DNA of 37,606 nt from Gammaproteobacteria bacterium (GCA_012026925.1 VEPJ01000085.1:1-37606), one strand, 5' to 3'. Counted from the stretch's first letter, positions 18,608 through 26,955 are shown. Numbers and translations: made by a program. Notes: generated from the sequence alone by a model not told the origin.

Positions 18608-19180
18608 TCAGGGCGTGGGCGTGAGCGCGGGAGCGGCCGTGGCCGGCGCCTGGGATTCCGCCAGGACCTTGAGCCTGGCAAGGCCCTTCTCGTAATCGGG
18701 GCCTACCATGCGGTCGAAGAACGGGCCGAAGTAGCGCCCGAGGAAGTTGCCCTCGAAGCTGGTGTCGAGCGACCAGGTCACCCGGCTGCCTCCGGCGCTC
18801 GGCATGATGAGCATGTTCGACGTGGATTCGCCCTGGCCGGTGAACACGAGCTTCGTGGTCACGCTGCGGCCGGGCTCGACGGCGACGATTTCCTGGCTGC
18901 CGGATCCAACGCCGGGCTTCTCGCTCGTCCACTCCATCCTCGCGCCGACGCCGGTCGGCGGCCCGGAATAGGAATACCGTGTCTGCGGATCGAGGTCCGC
19001 CCAAGGGGACCATTCGTTGAAGTGGCCAAACCCGTCCACGAGGCCGTACACGACGTCCGGCTTCGCCGTAGTGCTCATCGAGCGCTCGACGTGTGCCGAC
19101 TTCGGCAGCAGGAAGCCGGCCAGCAGCAGCAGGCCGACCAGGCCGACGACTGCATACAGCAGTGCCTTCAGCAGCTTCAT
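18608..19180 (-). CDS. Membrane-anchored SRPBCC-fold protein
   Basis: About 190 residues. One N-terminal helix (LLKALLYAVVGLVGLLLLAGFLL) is followed by a START/SRPBCC domain: HVERSMSTTAKPDVVYGLVDGFGHFNEWSPW, YSGPPTGVGARMEWTS, GSGSQEIVAVEPGRSVTTKL, VTWSLDTSFEGNFLGRYFG, and an Ala/Pro-rich tail. The fold has a hydrophobic pocket for lipids or small molecules; no ligand can be named. ATG 19180 is preferred to GTG 19189 given in the ORF track, because it begins directly at the helix and is closer to a GGG stretch. It lies downstream of the SYLF gene in the same direction, 40 bases away. Confidence 0.8.
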   Translation of the reverse strand: MKLLKALLYAVVGLVGLLLLAGFLLPKSAHVERSMSTTAKPDVVYGLVDGFGHFNEWSPWADLDPQTRYSYSGPPTGVGARMEWTSEKPGVGSGSQEIVAVEPGRSVTTKLVFTGQGESTSNMLIMPSAGGSRVTWSLDTSFEGNFLGRYFGPFFDRMVGPDYEKGLARLKVLAESQAPATAAPALTPTP

Positions 19181-19220
19181 CCCGTTCACTCAGGTGACGA
19201 CCGGAGCGCTTCCCGGGTGG

Positions 19221-20051
19221 TCAAGGGGGCGGCGGCGCGCCCGGCTGCGGGTCTTCCATCGGGTAGGTCTTGGCCGCCTCGCCCTCCTTGGGCGCGGCCG
19301 GCTTCGGCGGCGGCACGGCGGCGGGCTTTTCGCCCGGCAGCGTGACCGGTGCGGCCGCGGCCTCGACCGCCTGGGTCGCGCGGTTGAGCGCCGCGGTGAA
19401 TTCGACCGCGCCCGGCGGAGGATTGGTGATCTTGCCGTCGAGGATCTGCGACGCAAGGATGTCGCTCACGCCGTAGGCGCTGGCGTTCGACTTGTCGTCG
19501 ATCGAGATGACGCTGCCGTCGAGCGCAACGCCGAAGAACAGCCCTTCGCTGCGGGAGTAGGAGAGGACCTGCGCCTTCAGGGTCGCATCCGTCTCGGCCG
19601 ACGCGGTACGACCGAGCGGGCCCGCGGCCACGCTGGCATCGGCACCGAGCGTGACCTTGCCGCCACTGATGCCTTCGACGCTCTTCCGCGACATGAGCAC
19701 CAGCACGACGTCCGAGGCCTGCACGCCGAACTGGAAGCCCCAGCTGCCGCCTGCAAGCGTGACGAAGACCGGGTTGGACCAGCTGCCGTCCGGATTGCGC
19801 ACCGACATGACGCCGCGACCGCCCCGGCCGCCGAAGAATACCGCGCCCTTCACGACCTGCGGCACCACGACGATGCCGTAGGCCCGCTCGAGGAGCCACG
19901 TCGGCACGGTCTGCTCGGAGAGGTCGGTGAAAGACTCGAACACCTTGCGCGAGCTCTCGAGCCGCTTGTCGGTCTTGGCGTCTGCGATCGCGGCGCCACT
20001 GCCGAGCGCGAGGGCGAGGAACAGGGTCAGGAGTGCGGTGAATCTCTGCAT
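19221..20051 (-). CDS. SYLF (Ysc84-like) lipid-binding domain protein, exported
   Basis: 276 residues. Signal peptide FTALLTLFLALALGSGAAIADA, then a full SYLF domain: SRKVFESFTDLSEQTVPTWLLERAYGIVVVPQVVKGAVFFGGRGGRGVM, GGSWGFQFGVQASDVVLVLMS, and KVTLGADASVAAGPLGRTASAETD. The C-terminal tail is rich in Pro, Ala and Lys and ends in four prolines. SYLF proteins bind membrane lipids in eukaryotes; bacterial exported members have no settled role. ATG 20051 is chosen because the signal peptide starts there; the ORF track extends to 20465 across the divergent gene. AGAGAG before the ATG is a plausible ribosome site. Confidence 0.85.
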   Translation of the reverse strand: MQRFTALLTLFLALALGSGAAIADAKTDKRLESSRKVFESFTDLSEQTVPTWLLERAYGIVVVPQVVKGAVFFGGRGGRGVMSVRNPDGSWSNPVFVTLAGGSWGFQFGVQASDVVLVLMSRKSVEGISGGKVTLGADASVAAGPLGRTASAETDATLKAQVLSYSRSEGLFFGVALDGSVISIDDKSNASAYGVSDILASQILDGKITNPPPGAVEFTAALNRATQAVEAAAAPVTLPGEKPAAVPPPKPAAPKEGEAAKTYPMEDPQPGAPPPP

Positions 20052-20166
20052 TTGCTCTCTGTGGTGCGGGTTCGTCGGCGAGGGGAACTCTAACAGAATA
20101 CGGGTGGGCGTGGCCGGGGCGACCACGCTATGCTCGGACCGCCCAGGTCGTCGTCGGTTCCCTACG

Positions 20167-21048
20167 ATGCAATTCACTCGCGGTCCGGCACTTTTCGCGG
20201 TCCTGCACCTCGCCGTTGCGACGGCGGGCACTCCGGTCGCGCTGGACGGCGTGATGGCTACCGATGCGGCGTTCGCAGCGCTCTCGGTCGAGCGTGGCCA
20301 GCAGCGCGCGTTCGAGGACAATCTTGCGCGCGACGGCGTGATCTTCAGGCCGACTGCGGTGAACGGCCTCGAGTGGCTCGCGACGCACGAACCGGCGAGC
20401 GGCCGGCTCGGGTGGACGCCTGCGGGCGGGGCGATCGGCTGCGACGGCCGACTCGCGGTCACCACGGGGCGGTGGACCTACGCCAGTCCGGACGGCGGTG
20501 ACGCGGCTTCGGGTCACTACCTTTCCGTCTGGAGACGCGAACCCGACGGACACTGGCGACTCGCGCTCGATCATGGCATCGACCACGCCCCCGGCGCGGC
20601 GCCATCGATCGTGCTGTCCGACGCGCTGGGGGCACTGTGGCCGAACGCTGGCGAGAAGGCCTGTCGCGCCAGTCGCTGGCGGGCGTCGCTCGACGAGGAG
20701 GAGCAGCGGCTCGACGAGGCGATCCGTGCCAGGGGCCTCATCGAGGCCCTGCGTCGCGCGGCGGCAGAGGGTGCGCTCGCCTATCGCGACGACCAGCCGC
20801 CGGGACCGCTCGCGGCCTCGGGCGCGGCGAACGACCGGTCGTTCGGCGTCGGCAGCGAGGCCCGTGCCCAGTTCGTGGCGGCGGACCCGGCCTCGAACAT
20901 GGGGTACAGCTACGGCGAAATCGCGTCGCCCGCGAATGGCTCGACTCCCGCAGCGCGCGCCATCTACGTGCGGATCTGGCGCAACGACGGCAAGCACTGG
21001 TTGGTGGCGCTGGACATGACGACGCTGATTCCTCCGGCGGGGACCTGA
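20167..21048 (+). CDS. Exported protein with two NTF2/SnoaL-like domains
   Basis: 293 residues. A short hydrophobic N-terminus (GPALFAVLHLAVATAG) may be a signal peptide. Two similar halves follow: one with MATDAAFAALSVERGQQRAF and later YLSVWRREPDGHWRLALDHG, the other ending in IYVRIWRNDGKHWLVALDMTTLIPP. The repeated W-R/N-x-DG-x-HW-x-x-ALD block is the last strands of an NTF2/DUF4440-like domain. Such domains are often small-molecule binding or isomerase-like; no catalytic residue can be assigned. The ATG 20167 start is 116 bases from the divergent SYLF gene. Its stop overlaps the next ATG as TGATG. Confidence 0.72.
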   Translation: MQFTRGPALFAVLHLAVATAGTPVALDGVMATDAAFAALSVERGQQRAFEDNLARDGVIFRPTAVNGLEWLATHEPASGRLGWTPAGGAIGCDGRLAVTTGRWTYASPDGGDAASGHYLSVWRREPDGHWRLALDHGIDHAPGAAPSIVLSDALGALWPNAGEKACRASRWRASLDEEEQRLDEAIRARGLIEALRRAAAEGALAYRDDQPPGPLAASGAANDRSFGVGSEARAQFVAADPASNMGYSYGEIASPANGSTPAARAIYVRIWRNDGKHWLVALDMTTLIPPAGT

Positions 21049-21263
21049 TGCCTGGTCCGGACACGAAGACGGTCCTGGATCTCGCGCAGCTCCAGCAGCA
21101 GGCTTGGGTCGACGAGGCCGCGGCGCAGCGCATTGCCGCGGGTGCTGCGGCGGCGATCGAGGCGGTCCATGCCGCGCTCGCCGATTTCGAGGCCGGCCTG
21201 CAAGGTGGCGACGCGGCCGACTTCCTCGCTGCGCTCGAGGCGCTCGCCGGGGACGAGCCGTGA
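21048..21263 (+). CDS. 71-residue protein coupled to the amidase, possible AtzG/GatC-like partner
   Basis: MPGPDTKTVLDL, then WVDEAAAQRIAAGAAAAIEAVHAALADFEAGL and FLAALEALAGDEP: mostly helical, acidic, no signal peptide. It is locked between two genes by overlaps, TGATG with the gene before and GTGA with the amidase after. Two-subunit amidases such as AtzE-AtzG and GatCAB have a small helical partner of about 70-100 residues encoded directly before the amidase, and this protein fits the size, position and helicity. Sequence similarity to AtzG or GatC is not clear to me, so the role is inference. The ORF track shows it only inside a 208-residue frame opening at 20637. Confidence 0.65.
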   Translation: MPGPDTKTVLDLAQLQQQAWVDEAAAQRIAAGAAAAIEAVHAALADFEAGLQGGDAADFLAALEALAGDEP

Positions 21264-22666
21264 GCGTCGTCGACTGGACGCTCACCGAGACCGCGTCGGC
21301 GATTGCGGAACGCAGGATTTCGAGCGTCGAGGTTGTTGCCGAGCACCTGCGGGCCATCGAGGCGTGGCAGCCGCACGTGAATGCCTTCGTGAGCGTCTTC
21401 GCGGAGCAGGCGCTCGATGCGGCGCGTCGCGCCGATGATGCCCTGTCGACGGGGCGAGGCGTCGGGCCGCTGCACGGCGTGCCGCTCGCTCACAAGGACA
21501 TGTTCCAGCGGCCGGGACGGCGCAGCACGTGCGGCTCGCGCGCATCGCCGCCTCCATTCACGGCATCGACCCTGCTCGAGAGGTTCGATGCGGCCGGGGC
21601 GATCGAGGTGGGTGCGTTGAAAATGGCGGAGTTCGCGCTCGGTCCCACCGGTCACAACGCGTTCCTCGGCGATTGCCGCAATCCCTGGAATGCGGCCCAT
21701 GTGTCGGGCGGTTCATCGAGCGGCGGCGGAGTCGCGGTCGCCGCGCGTCTCGTGTGCAGCAGCCTGGGTTCGGACACGGGAGGGTCCGTGCGCCTGCCCG
21801 CGAGCGCTACCGGGGTGCTGGGGCTGAAGCCGACCAACGGCCGCGTCACCCGCGCGGGGATGATGCCACTCGCTCCGTCGGTGGATGTCCCCGGCATCTT
21901 CGCGCGCTCGGCCCGGGACGCAGCTGTCGTGCTCCGGATCGCGGCGGGTCACGATCCTCGTGATGCTCGCTCGAGCTCGCGACCGGTGCCCGACTATGCG
22001 CTCGCATTCGCGCGTGGCATCGAGGGACTGCGCGTCGGCGTCCCGGAGAACTTCTTCCTGGAGGATGTGGAACCCGATGTCGAGGTGGCGCTCGCCGAGT
22101 CGAGGCGCGTGCTCGAATCACTCGGGGCGCGACTCGTGACGGTGCGAGTGCCCCGACCGGAGCCGCTGACCGAGCTGAGTCGCGCGCTCGTCTACGCCGA
22201 AGCCTCGGCGGTTCATTCGACCTGGCTGCGCGATCACGCGGCCGGTTATTCGCCACAGGTCCGCGTTCGGGCCGCCACTGGATTCGCCATTCCCGCGCCC
22301 ATCTATCTCCAGGCGCAGGCCCTCCGGCCGCTCCTGTTGTGGCGGTTCGTGCAGGCCGTGTTCGACGACTGCGACGTGCTGCACCTGCCGACGCTCGGAA
22401 TGGCGGTGCCGACGCGGGCCGAGACGGACGTGGGCAGCGCCGCAGCGATGTGGGACAAGATCGCGCGTCTCGTGCGGTGCACGGCCCCGTTCAATTACCT
22501 CGGATTGCCGGCCATCTCCGTGCCCTGTGGGTTCACGCGCAACGGTCTGCCGACCAGCTTCCAGGTCGTGGCGCGGCCGTTCGCGGAGTCGACGCTGCTG
22601 CGGGTCGCGCACGCGTTCGAGGGCGCGACGGACTGGCATCGGCGCGCGCCGCCGTTGCCGACCTAG
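21260..22666 (+). CDS. Amidase of the amidase-signature family
   Basis: 468 residues from GTG 21260. The Ser-cisSer-Lys triad is intact: K79 in PLAHKD, S152 in SGGSSSGGG, and nucleophile S176 in GSDTGGSVRLPA. GVLGLKPTNGRVTRAGMMPLAPSVDVPG follows, and the C-terminal YLGLPAISVPCGFTRNGLPTSFQVVARP is typical. It hydrolyses an amide, possibly a ureido or carbamoyl compound; the substrate cannot be told from sequence. It is not a confident GatA, since no gatB is near. The GTGA overlap with the small upstream gene makes a two-subunit enzyme plausible. The ORF track frame extends upstream to 21104 without support. Confidence 0.9.
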   Translation: MSVVDWTLTETASAIAERRISSVEVVAEHLRAIEAWQPHVNAFVSVFAEQALDAARRADDALSTGRGVGPLHGVPLAHKDMFQRPGRRSTCGSRASPPPFTASTLLERFDAAGAIEVGALKMAEFALGPTGHNAFLGDCRNPWNAAHVSGGSSSGGGVAVAARLVCSSLGSDTGGSVRLPASATGVLGLKPTNGRVTRAGMMPLAPSVDVPGIFARSARDAAVVLRIAAGHDPRDARSSSRPVPDYALAFARGIEGLRVGVPENFFLEDVEPDVEVALAESRRVLESLGARLVTVRVPRPEPLTELSRALVYAEASAVHSTWLRDHAAGYSPQVRVRAATGFAIPAPIYLQAQALRPLLLWRFVQAVFDDCDVLHLPTLGMAVPTRAETDVGSAAAMWDKIARLVRCTAPFNYLGLPAISVPCGFTRNGLPTSFQVVARPFAESTLLRVAHAFEGATDWHRRAPPLPT

Positions 22667-22706
22667 GGCGGTGGCGCGCTCTAGCCGCGCGTTGCGCGTG
22701 CCTGGC

Positions 22707-22819
22707 GCCTTGCCGTCCGGAGGAGGACGACAGGGCGTCGCGCCACATGGACGTGGCGCGCGAGCCCCCAGGGATCCGGGTTCACGGCGTCCCTGTCGTC
22801 CTCCTCCGGACGGCAAGGC
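22707..22819. repeat. Long palindromic intergenic element (29-base perfect arms, internal hairpin)
   Basis: The arms 22707-22735 and 22791-22819 are perfect reverse complements over 29 bases (gccttgccgtccggaggagg...). The 55-base interior contains a second hairpin, cgcgccac-atggac-gtggcgcg (22739-22760), then agcccccagggatccggg and ttcacggcgt. Beyond the arms, weaker complementarity continues (gcgttgcgcg on the left against gcgtcgcgtg from the right). It sits between the convergent amidase and CoA-transferase genes, so bidirectional termination is likely, but the structure is far larger than a terminator needs and has no T run. I recall palindromes with a similar catgga...ttcacggcgtc core in other gammaproteobacterial intergenic regions; that is memory, not a search. 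No other copy is in this window. The flanks 22667-22706 and 22820-22838 hold no gene. Confidence 0.85.
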
Positions 22820-22838
22820 ACCGAGCTGACACGCGACG

Positions 22839-23999
22839 CTAGTACGCGCCTTCGCGCTTGAGTCGCGCGAGCGCGGCGTCGTCGTAGCCGACGCTGCGCA
22901 GCACTTCCTCTGTGTGCGCGCCGAGCGCGGGAACGTGGAAATCGGCGCGGCCGGGCTCCTCTGCGAACTTGATCGGGAGCCCGATGTGTTCCTGCCCGAG
23001 ATCGTCCACGAGGCGCATGCCGCGAGCGTTGGCCTGGGGATCGTCGAAGGCCTCGCGCAGGTTCTTTACGGGCGCGAAGCAGATGTCGCGTCCCTCGAAC
23101 CATTCGACCCACTCGGCCTGCGTCCGCGTCGCGAAGACGCCCTGCAGGAAGTCGATGACCGGCTGCTGGTGCGGGCCCGGTCCGCGCGCGCAGAGATCGA
23201 TGAGGTCGGGGCGGCCCCATTCGGTGAGCAGGTTGCGCACGAACTTGGGTTCCTGTCCGCCGAGCACGACGTGCCGGCCGTCCCGCGTGCGGTAGATGCG
23301 GTAGAACGCGCCGCCGCCCCAGGTGCGCTCGTGCTGCGGGACCGGCGCGCGTTTCTCGACGAACACCGGTCCGAGCACGTTCGGCAGCCAGGCCAGCGCC
23401 GCGTCGTGCATGCTGATGTCGAGGCGGTCGCCATGCCCGGTCTTCTCGCGCCGGTAGAGCGACATCAGCACCCCGGCGAGGCCCATCGAGGCGGCGGCGA
23501 AGTCTGCCACCGGGACGTGAGGCATTGCCGGCTGGCCGTCCTGTCCCAGGTTGACGCTGATCGTTCCCGCGTACGCCTCGCAGGCGAGGTTGTGGGCGGG
23601 AACGTCGCGATAGGGGCCGGTCTGCCCGAAGGCCGTGAGCGAGCAATAGATGACGCGCGGATTGCGCCTGCTCACGGTCTCGTAATCGAAGCCGAGCTTC
23701 GCCGCGACGCCCGGGCGGAACGCCTCGATGAACACGTCCACGGTCCCGGCGATCCTGAGCAGCGCCTCGCGCCCGGCCTCCGACTTCAGGTTGAGGCTCA
23801 CGCTCTTCTTGCCGCGATTGAGATTGCGGAAGAAGACGCTGTGCCCGCGTTCGCCGAGGCCGATGTGGCGCCCGGGGTCGCCCTCGCCGGGCGGCTCGAG
23901 CTTGATCACCTCAGCGCCGTGGTCGGCCATGAGCTGCGACAGGTGCGGTCCCGGCAGGAACAGCGCAAGGTCGAGCACGCGCACGCCTTCGAGCTTCAT
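22839..23999 (-). CDS. Class III (CaiB/BaiF) CoA-transferase, copy 1
   Basis: Moves CoA between carboxylic acids, cytoplasmic, 386 residues. Family features: GVRVLDLALFLPGPHLSQLMADHGAEVIKLE at the N-terminus, VFFRNLNRGKKSVSLNLKS, VFIEAFRPGVAAKLGFDYE, and catalytic Asp166 in HVPVADFAAASMG (Asp169 in formyl-CoA transferase). The C-terminal half has FYRIYRTRDGRHVVLGGQEPKFV and LGAHTEEVLRSVGYDD. Its ATG overlaps the stop of CoA-transferase copy 2 (TGATG), so it is the last gene of the four-gene minus-strand operon. Substrates unknown; GTISVNLG rather than the glycine loop of oxalate-specific members argues against a simple oxalyl role. Confidence 0.92.
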   Translation of the reverse strand: MKLEGVRVLDLALFLPGPHLSQLMADHGAEVIKLEPPGEGDPGRHIGLGERGHSVFFRNLNRGKKSVSLNLKSEAGREALLRIAGTVDVFIEAFRPGVAAKLGFDYETVSRRNPRVIYCSLTAFGQTGPYRDVPAHNLACEAYAGTISVNLGQDGQPAMPHVPVADFAAASMGLAGVLMSLYRREKTGHGDRLDISMHDAALAWLPNVLGPVFVEKRAPVPQHERTWGGGAFYRIYRTRDGRHVVLGGQEPKFVRNLLTEWGRPDLIDLCARGPGPHQQPVIDFLQGVFATRTQAEWVEWFEGRDICFAPVKNLREAFDDPQANARGMRLVDDLGQEHIGLPIKFAEEPGRADFHVPALGAHTEEVLRSVGYDDAALARLKREGAY

Positions 24000-25195
24000 C
24001 AGGCGGCGCCCTTCTCACGGAGCGAGGCGACTTCCGCCTCGGAGTAGCCGACCTCGCGCAACAGTTCGTCCGTGTGCTGCCCGAGCCCGGGCGCGAGGCG
24101 CGACGGCAGGCGCTCGCCATCGAGCTTGATCGGGTTGGCCAGCACGCGGAAATCCGCGCGTGCGGGATGGGGCAGGGAGCGCACCATCCCGATCGCGTGC
24201 GCGTAGGGATTGTCGAGCGCCTGTGGCAGGTCGTACACGGGCGCGGCCGGCAGGAGGCCCTGGAGGCGGCCGAGCCAGTGCGCGGTCGTCTCACGCTCGA
24301 ACTCGGCGTCGAGCACGACGGTGAGCTGGTCCCGATTCGCGCGTCGTGCCCTGGCGTCGGCGCAGAGCGGATCCGTCGCGAGGTCCTCGCGACCGAGCAC
24401 GCCGAGCAGCGCCTGCCAGAACTTCTCCGTCATGCACATCACGAAGATCCAGCCGTCGCGCGTCCTGAAGAGCTGCACCGGCACCGCGGACGGGTGCGAA
24501 CTGCGCGGCAGGCGCACGGTGCGCAGCCCCTCGTTCAGGTACCAGTTGCCGGGATAGCTGAGCTGATGGAGTGCAACGTCGAACAGCGAGACGTCGATGT
24601 CGCGGCCACGACCGGATTTCATGACGCCGATCAGGGCGGAAAGGATCGCCACCGCCGTCGTGATGCCGGTCATGTAGTCGATGATCGAGAGTCCCATGCG
24701 CGAGGGCGGCGTGCCGGGCTCGCCGGTGAGGTGCAGGAACCCTGCTTCTGCCTGCATGAGGTAATCGTAGCCCGGCCACCCGCGTCGCTCGTTGTCGCGC
24801 CCGTACGCGGAGAGGTGCGCGCAGAGGATGCGCGGGTTGACGCCGCCGAGCGCCGCGTAGTCGAGGCCGAGCTTGCCGGGCTGGTCGCCGCGCAGGTTGT
24901 TCATCACGACGTCCGCCGTGCGCACGACGCGGCGGAACGCTTCCTGGCCCTCGGGCAGCTTCAGGTTGAGCGTCACGCTCTTCTTGTTCAGGTTGAACGT
25001 CTGGAAGAAGTGGCTGTCGTGCGGGCCGAGGAAATACGGGCCCATGCCGCGCGTCGCGTCACCGCCCTGCTCGCGGTTCTCGATCTTGATCACCTCGGCG
25101 CCGAGGTCCGCGAGGTACATCGAGCCGAACGGGCCGGCGCCGAAGTTCTCGAACGTCAGGACGCGGATGCCCGCGAGGGGCAGGGCGGGGCTCAC
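23999..25195 (-). CDS. Class III (CaiB/BaiF) CoA-transferase, copy 2
   Basis: 398 residues from GTG 25195: VSPALPLAGIRVLTFENFGAG, then YLADLGAEVIKIENREQGGDATRGMGPYF, KKSVTLNLKLPEGQEAF, and catalytic Asp173 in LSIIDYMTG. The C-terminus LGQHTDELLREVGYSEAEV is typical. The start is fixed by GTGA overlap with the acyl-CoA dehydrogenase stop; the ORF track runs to 26173 because the dehydrogenase gene is open in this frame too. It is clearly different from copy 1 (GDATRGMGPYFLG against GDPGRHIGLG), so the two may act on different acids, or together as a heteromer. Confidence 0.92.
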   Translation of the reverse strand: MSPALPLAGIRVLTFENFGAGPFGSMYLADLGAEVIKIENREQGGDATRGMGPYFLGPHDSHFFQTFNLNKKSVTLNLKLPEGQEAFRRVVRTADVVMNNLRGDQPGKLGLDYAALGGVNPRILCAHLSAYGRDNERRGWPGYDYLMQAEAGFLHLTGEPGTPPSRMGLSIIDYMTGITTAVAILSALIGVMKSGRGRDIDVSLFDVALHQLSYPGNWYLNEGLRTVRLPRSSHPSAVPVQLFRTRDGWIFVMCMTEKFWQALLGVLGREDLATDPLCADARARRANRDQLTVVLDAEFERETTAHWLGRLQGLLPAAPVYDLPQALDNPYAHAIGMVRSLPHPARADFRVLANPIKLDGERLPSRLAPGLGQHTDELLREVGYSEAEVASLREKGAA

Positions 25196-26370
25196 ACCGG
25201 GTTCCTCTCGACGAGCTGGCGCGCAATGATGATCCGCTGCATCTCGTTCGTGCCCTCGCCGATGCACATCAGCGGGGAATCGCGGTAGTAGCGCTCCACG
25301 TCGAAGTCCACCGAGTAACTGTAGCCCCCGAAGATGCGCATTGCCTCGAGGCTGTTCTCGACCGCCGTCTCGGAGGCGAAGAGCTTGGCCATGCCCGCCT
25401 CGAGGTCGCAGCGCTCGCCGGTGTCGTACTTGCGGGCGGCCTGTTCGACGAGCAGGCGCGCTGCCTCGGCCTTCGTGGCCATCTCGGCCAGCTTGAGCTG
25501 GATGGCCTGGTGCTGGCAGATCGGCTTGCCGAAGGCCTGGCGCTGCTGCGAGTAGCGCAGCGCGTCGTTCAGGGCACCGGTCGCGAGGCCGACGCCGCGC
25601 GCCGCGACGTTGATGCGCCCGAGCTCGAGGCCGCCGACGGCGTGGTGGAAGCCGCGCCCCTCGGCTCCGCCCACGAGGTTCGCGGCGGGAGCCCGGAAAT
25701 TCTCGAACACCAGTTCGGCGCTGTCGATCGCGCGATAGCCGAGCTTGCGGATCTTGCGGCCGACGGTGAAGCCCGGGCCCTTCTCCGCGATGAACATGCT
25801 CATGCCCGCGTGCCGCGGCTGGGCGTCGGGCTTCGTCTTCGTCAGCACGGCGAAGCACGTGCCGTACACGCCGTTCGTGATCCAGGTCTTCGTGCCGTCG
25901 ATCACGTAGTCGTCGCCGTCGCGGCGCGCCACGGTCCGGATCGCCTGCAGGTCGGTCCCGGCGTTGGGCTCGGTGAGGCCGATGCCACCGCGCAGCTCGC
26001 CGGTCGCGAAGCGCGGCAGGTAACGCTGCTTCTGCTCCTCCGTGCCGTTGCGCTCCACGCAGGCGGCCATGATGAGGTGCGAGTTGAATATGCCGGTGGG
26101 CGCCATCCAGGCCTGCGAGATCCGGGCGACGAGCCGGGCGTACGTCGTTGCGGAAAGGCCGAGGCCGCCCCATTCCTGGCCGATGGTCGCCCCGAACAAC
26201 CCGAGCTCCTTCATCTGCTCGACGAGCTCGTGCGGATATTCGTCGGCCTGGTCGTACTTGCGCGCGATCGGGCGCACGTCCTTTTCGACCCAGCGTTCGA
26301 TCGTGTCCAGGACCTGCGCTTCCTCGTCGGGTGACGCGGTAGCGCGGCGTTGCGTCAGCTCGGTGCTCAT
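25192..26370 (-). CDS. Acyl-CoA dehydrogenase
   Basis: FAD-dependent alpha,beta-desaturation of an acyl-CoA thioester, cytoplasmic, 392 residues. Motifs in order: GLFGATIGQEWGGLGLS, GGIGLTEPNAGTDLQAI (flavin and substrate binding), YVIDGTKTWITNG, RQAFGKPICQHQAIQLKLAEM, AMRIFGGYSYSVDFDVERYYRD and IGEGTNEMQRIIIARQL; the Glu before GTNE is the usual catalytic base of the family. GAGAGGCAGG is upstream of the ATG. Second gene of the minus-strand operon, 22 bases after the MaoC gene. Chain length or substrate cannot be read; glutaryl-CoA or short branched acyl-CoA are candidates. Confidence 0.93.
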   Translation of the reverse strand: MSTELTQRRATASPDEEAQVLDTIERWVEKDVRPIARKYDQADEYPHELVEQMKELGLFGATIGQEWGGLGLSATTYARLVARISQAWMAPTGIFNSHLIMAACVERNGTEEQKQRYLPRFATGELRGGIGLTEPNAGTDLQAIRTVARRDGDDYVIDGTKTWITNGVYGTCFAVLTKTKPDAQPRHAGMSMFIAEKGPGFTVGRKIRKLGYRAIDSAELVFENFRAPAANLVGGAEGRGFHHAVGGLELGRINVAARGVGLATGALNDALRYSQQRQAFGKPICQHQAIQLKLAEMATKAEAARLLVEQAARKYDTGERCDLEAGMAKLFASETAVENSLEAMRIFGGYSYSVDFDVERYYRDSPLMCIGEGTNEMQRIIIARQLVERNPV

Positions 26371-26392
26371 GCGCGTTGCCTGCCTCTCGAAC

Positions 26393-26911
26393 TCAGTAGC
26401 CGATCCGGTCCTCGACGCTCCTGCCCCGCTTCGCGACGAGGATGGTGCGCTCGAACGTGCAGACGACGACCCCGGCCTGGTTGCGGCCGATGGTCCGCAC
26501 GGTGACGATGCCGGCGTCCGGCCGGCTCTTCGACTCGCGCACCTCGAGCACCTCGCTCTCGGAGTAGATCGTGTCGCCCACGAACAGCGGGTGCGTGAGG
26601 CGGATCTCCTTCCAGCCGAGGTTGGCGATCGCCTTCTGGCTCACGTCGCTCACGCTCATGCCAACCATGATCGCGACGGTGAGCGGGCTCGCGACCAGGC
26701 AGCGTCCGAACTCGGTGGCCTTCGCGTACTCCTCGTCGAAGTGCAGCGGGTGCGTGTTCATCGTGAGGAGCGTGAACCAGACGTTGTCGGCCTGCGTGAT
26801 CGTGCGGCCGGGCCGGTGTTCGTAGACGTCGCCGACCTGGAAGTCCTCGAAGCTGCGGCCGAAGGTCTCGCGATAACGCTGGCCGCCGAGGTGCTTGACG
26901 TTCTGGACCAT
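26393..26911 (-). CDS. MaoC-family (hotdog) dehydratase, mesaconyl-CoA hydratase-like
   Basis: 172 residues. Reads YRETFGRSFEDFQVGDVYEHRPGRTITQADNVWFTLLTMNTHPLHFDEEYAK, TEFGRCLVASPLTVAIMVGMSVSD, HPLFVGDTIYSESEVLEVRESKSRPD and IVTVRTIGRNQAGVVVCTFERTILVAKRG. The ITQADNVWFTLLTMNTHPLHFD block with the conserved Asp and His resembles the mesaconyl-CoA/beta-methylmalyl-CoA hydratase branch of MaoC proteins; this sub-family call is from memory. It would hydrate an enoyl-CoA or dehydrate a hydroxyacyl-CoA. First gene of the operon with the dehydrogenase and two CoA-transferases. The start ATG 26911 has GGGAGA at good distance. The ORF track frame running to 28303 is an artefact. Confidence 0.88.
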   Translation of the reverse strand: MVQNVKHLGGQRYRETFGRSFEDFQVGDVYEHRPGRTITQADNVWFTLLTMNTHPLHFDEEYAKATEFGRCLVASPLTVAIMVGMSVSDVSQKAIANLGWKEIRLTHPLFVGDTIYSESEVLEVRESKSRPDAGIVTVRTIGRNQAGVVVCTFERTILVAKRGRSVEDRIGY

Positions 26912-26955
26912 GGGTTCTCCCTGGGACCGGCGCCGATCGGGCCGGGCAGGCGGCC

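Noticed and set aside
23999-26173. 724-residue fused reading of CoA-transferase with upstream sequence
   Set aside because: The upstream part is an out-of-frame shadow of the acyl-CoA dehydrogenase; the GTGA overlap at 25192-25195 defines the real start.
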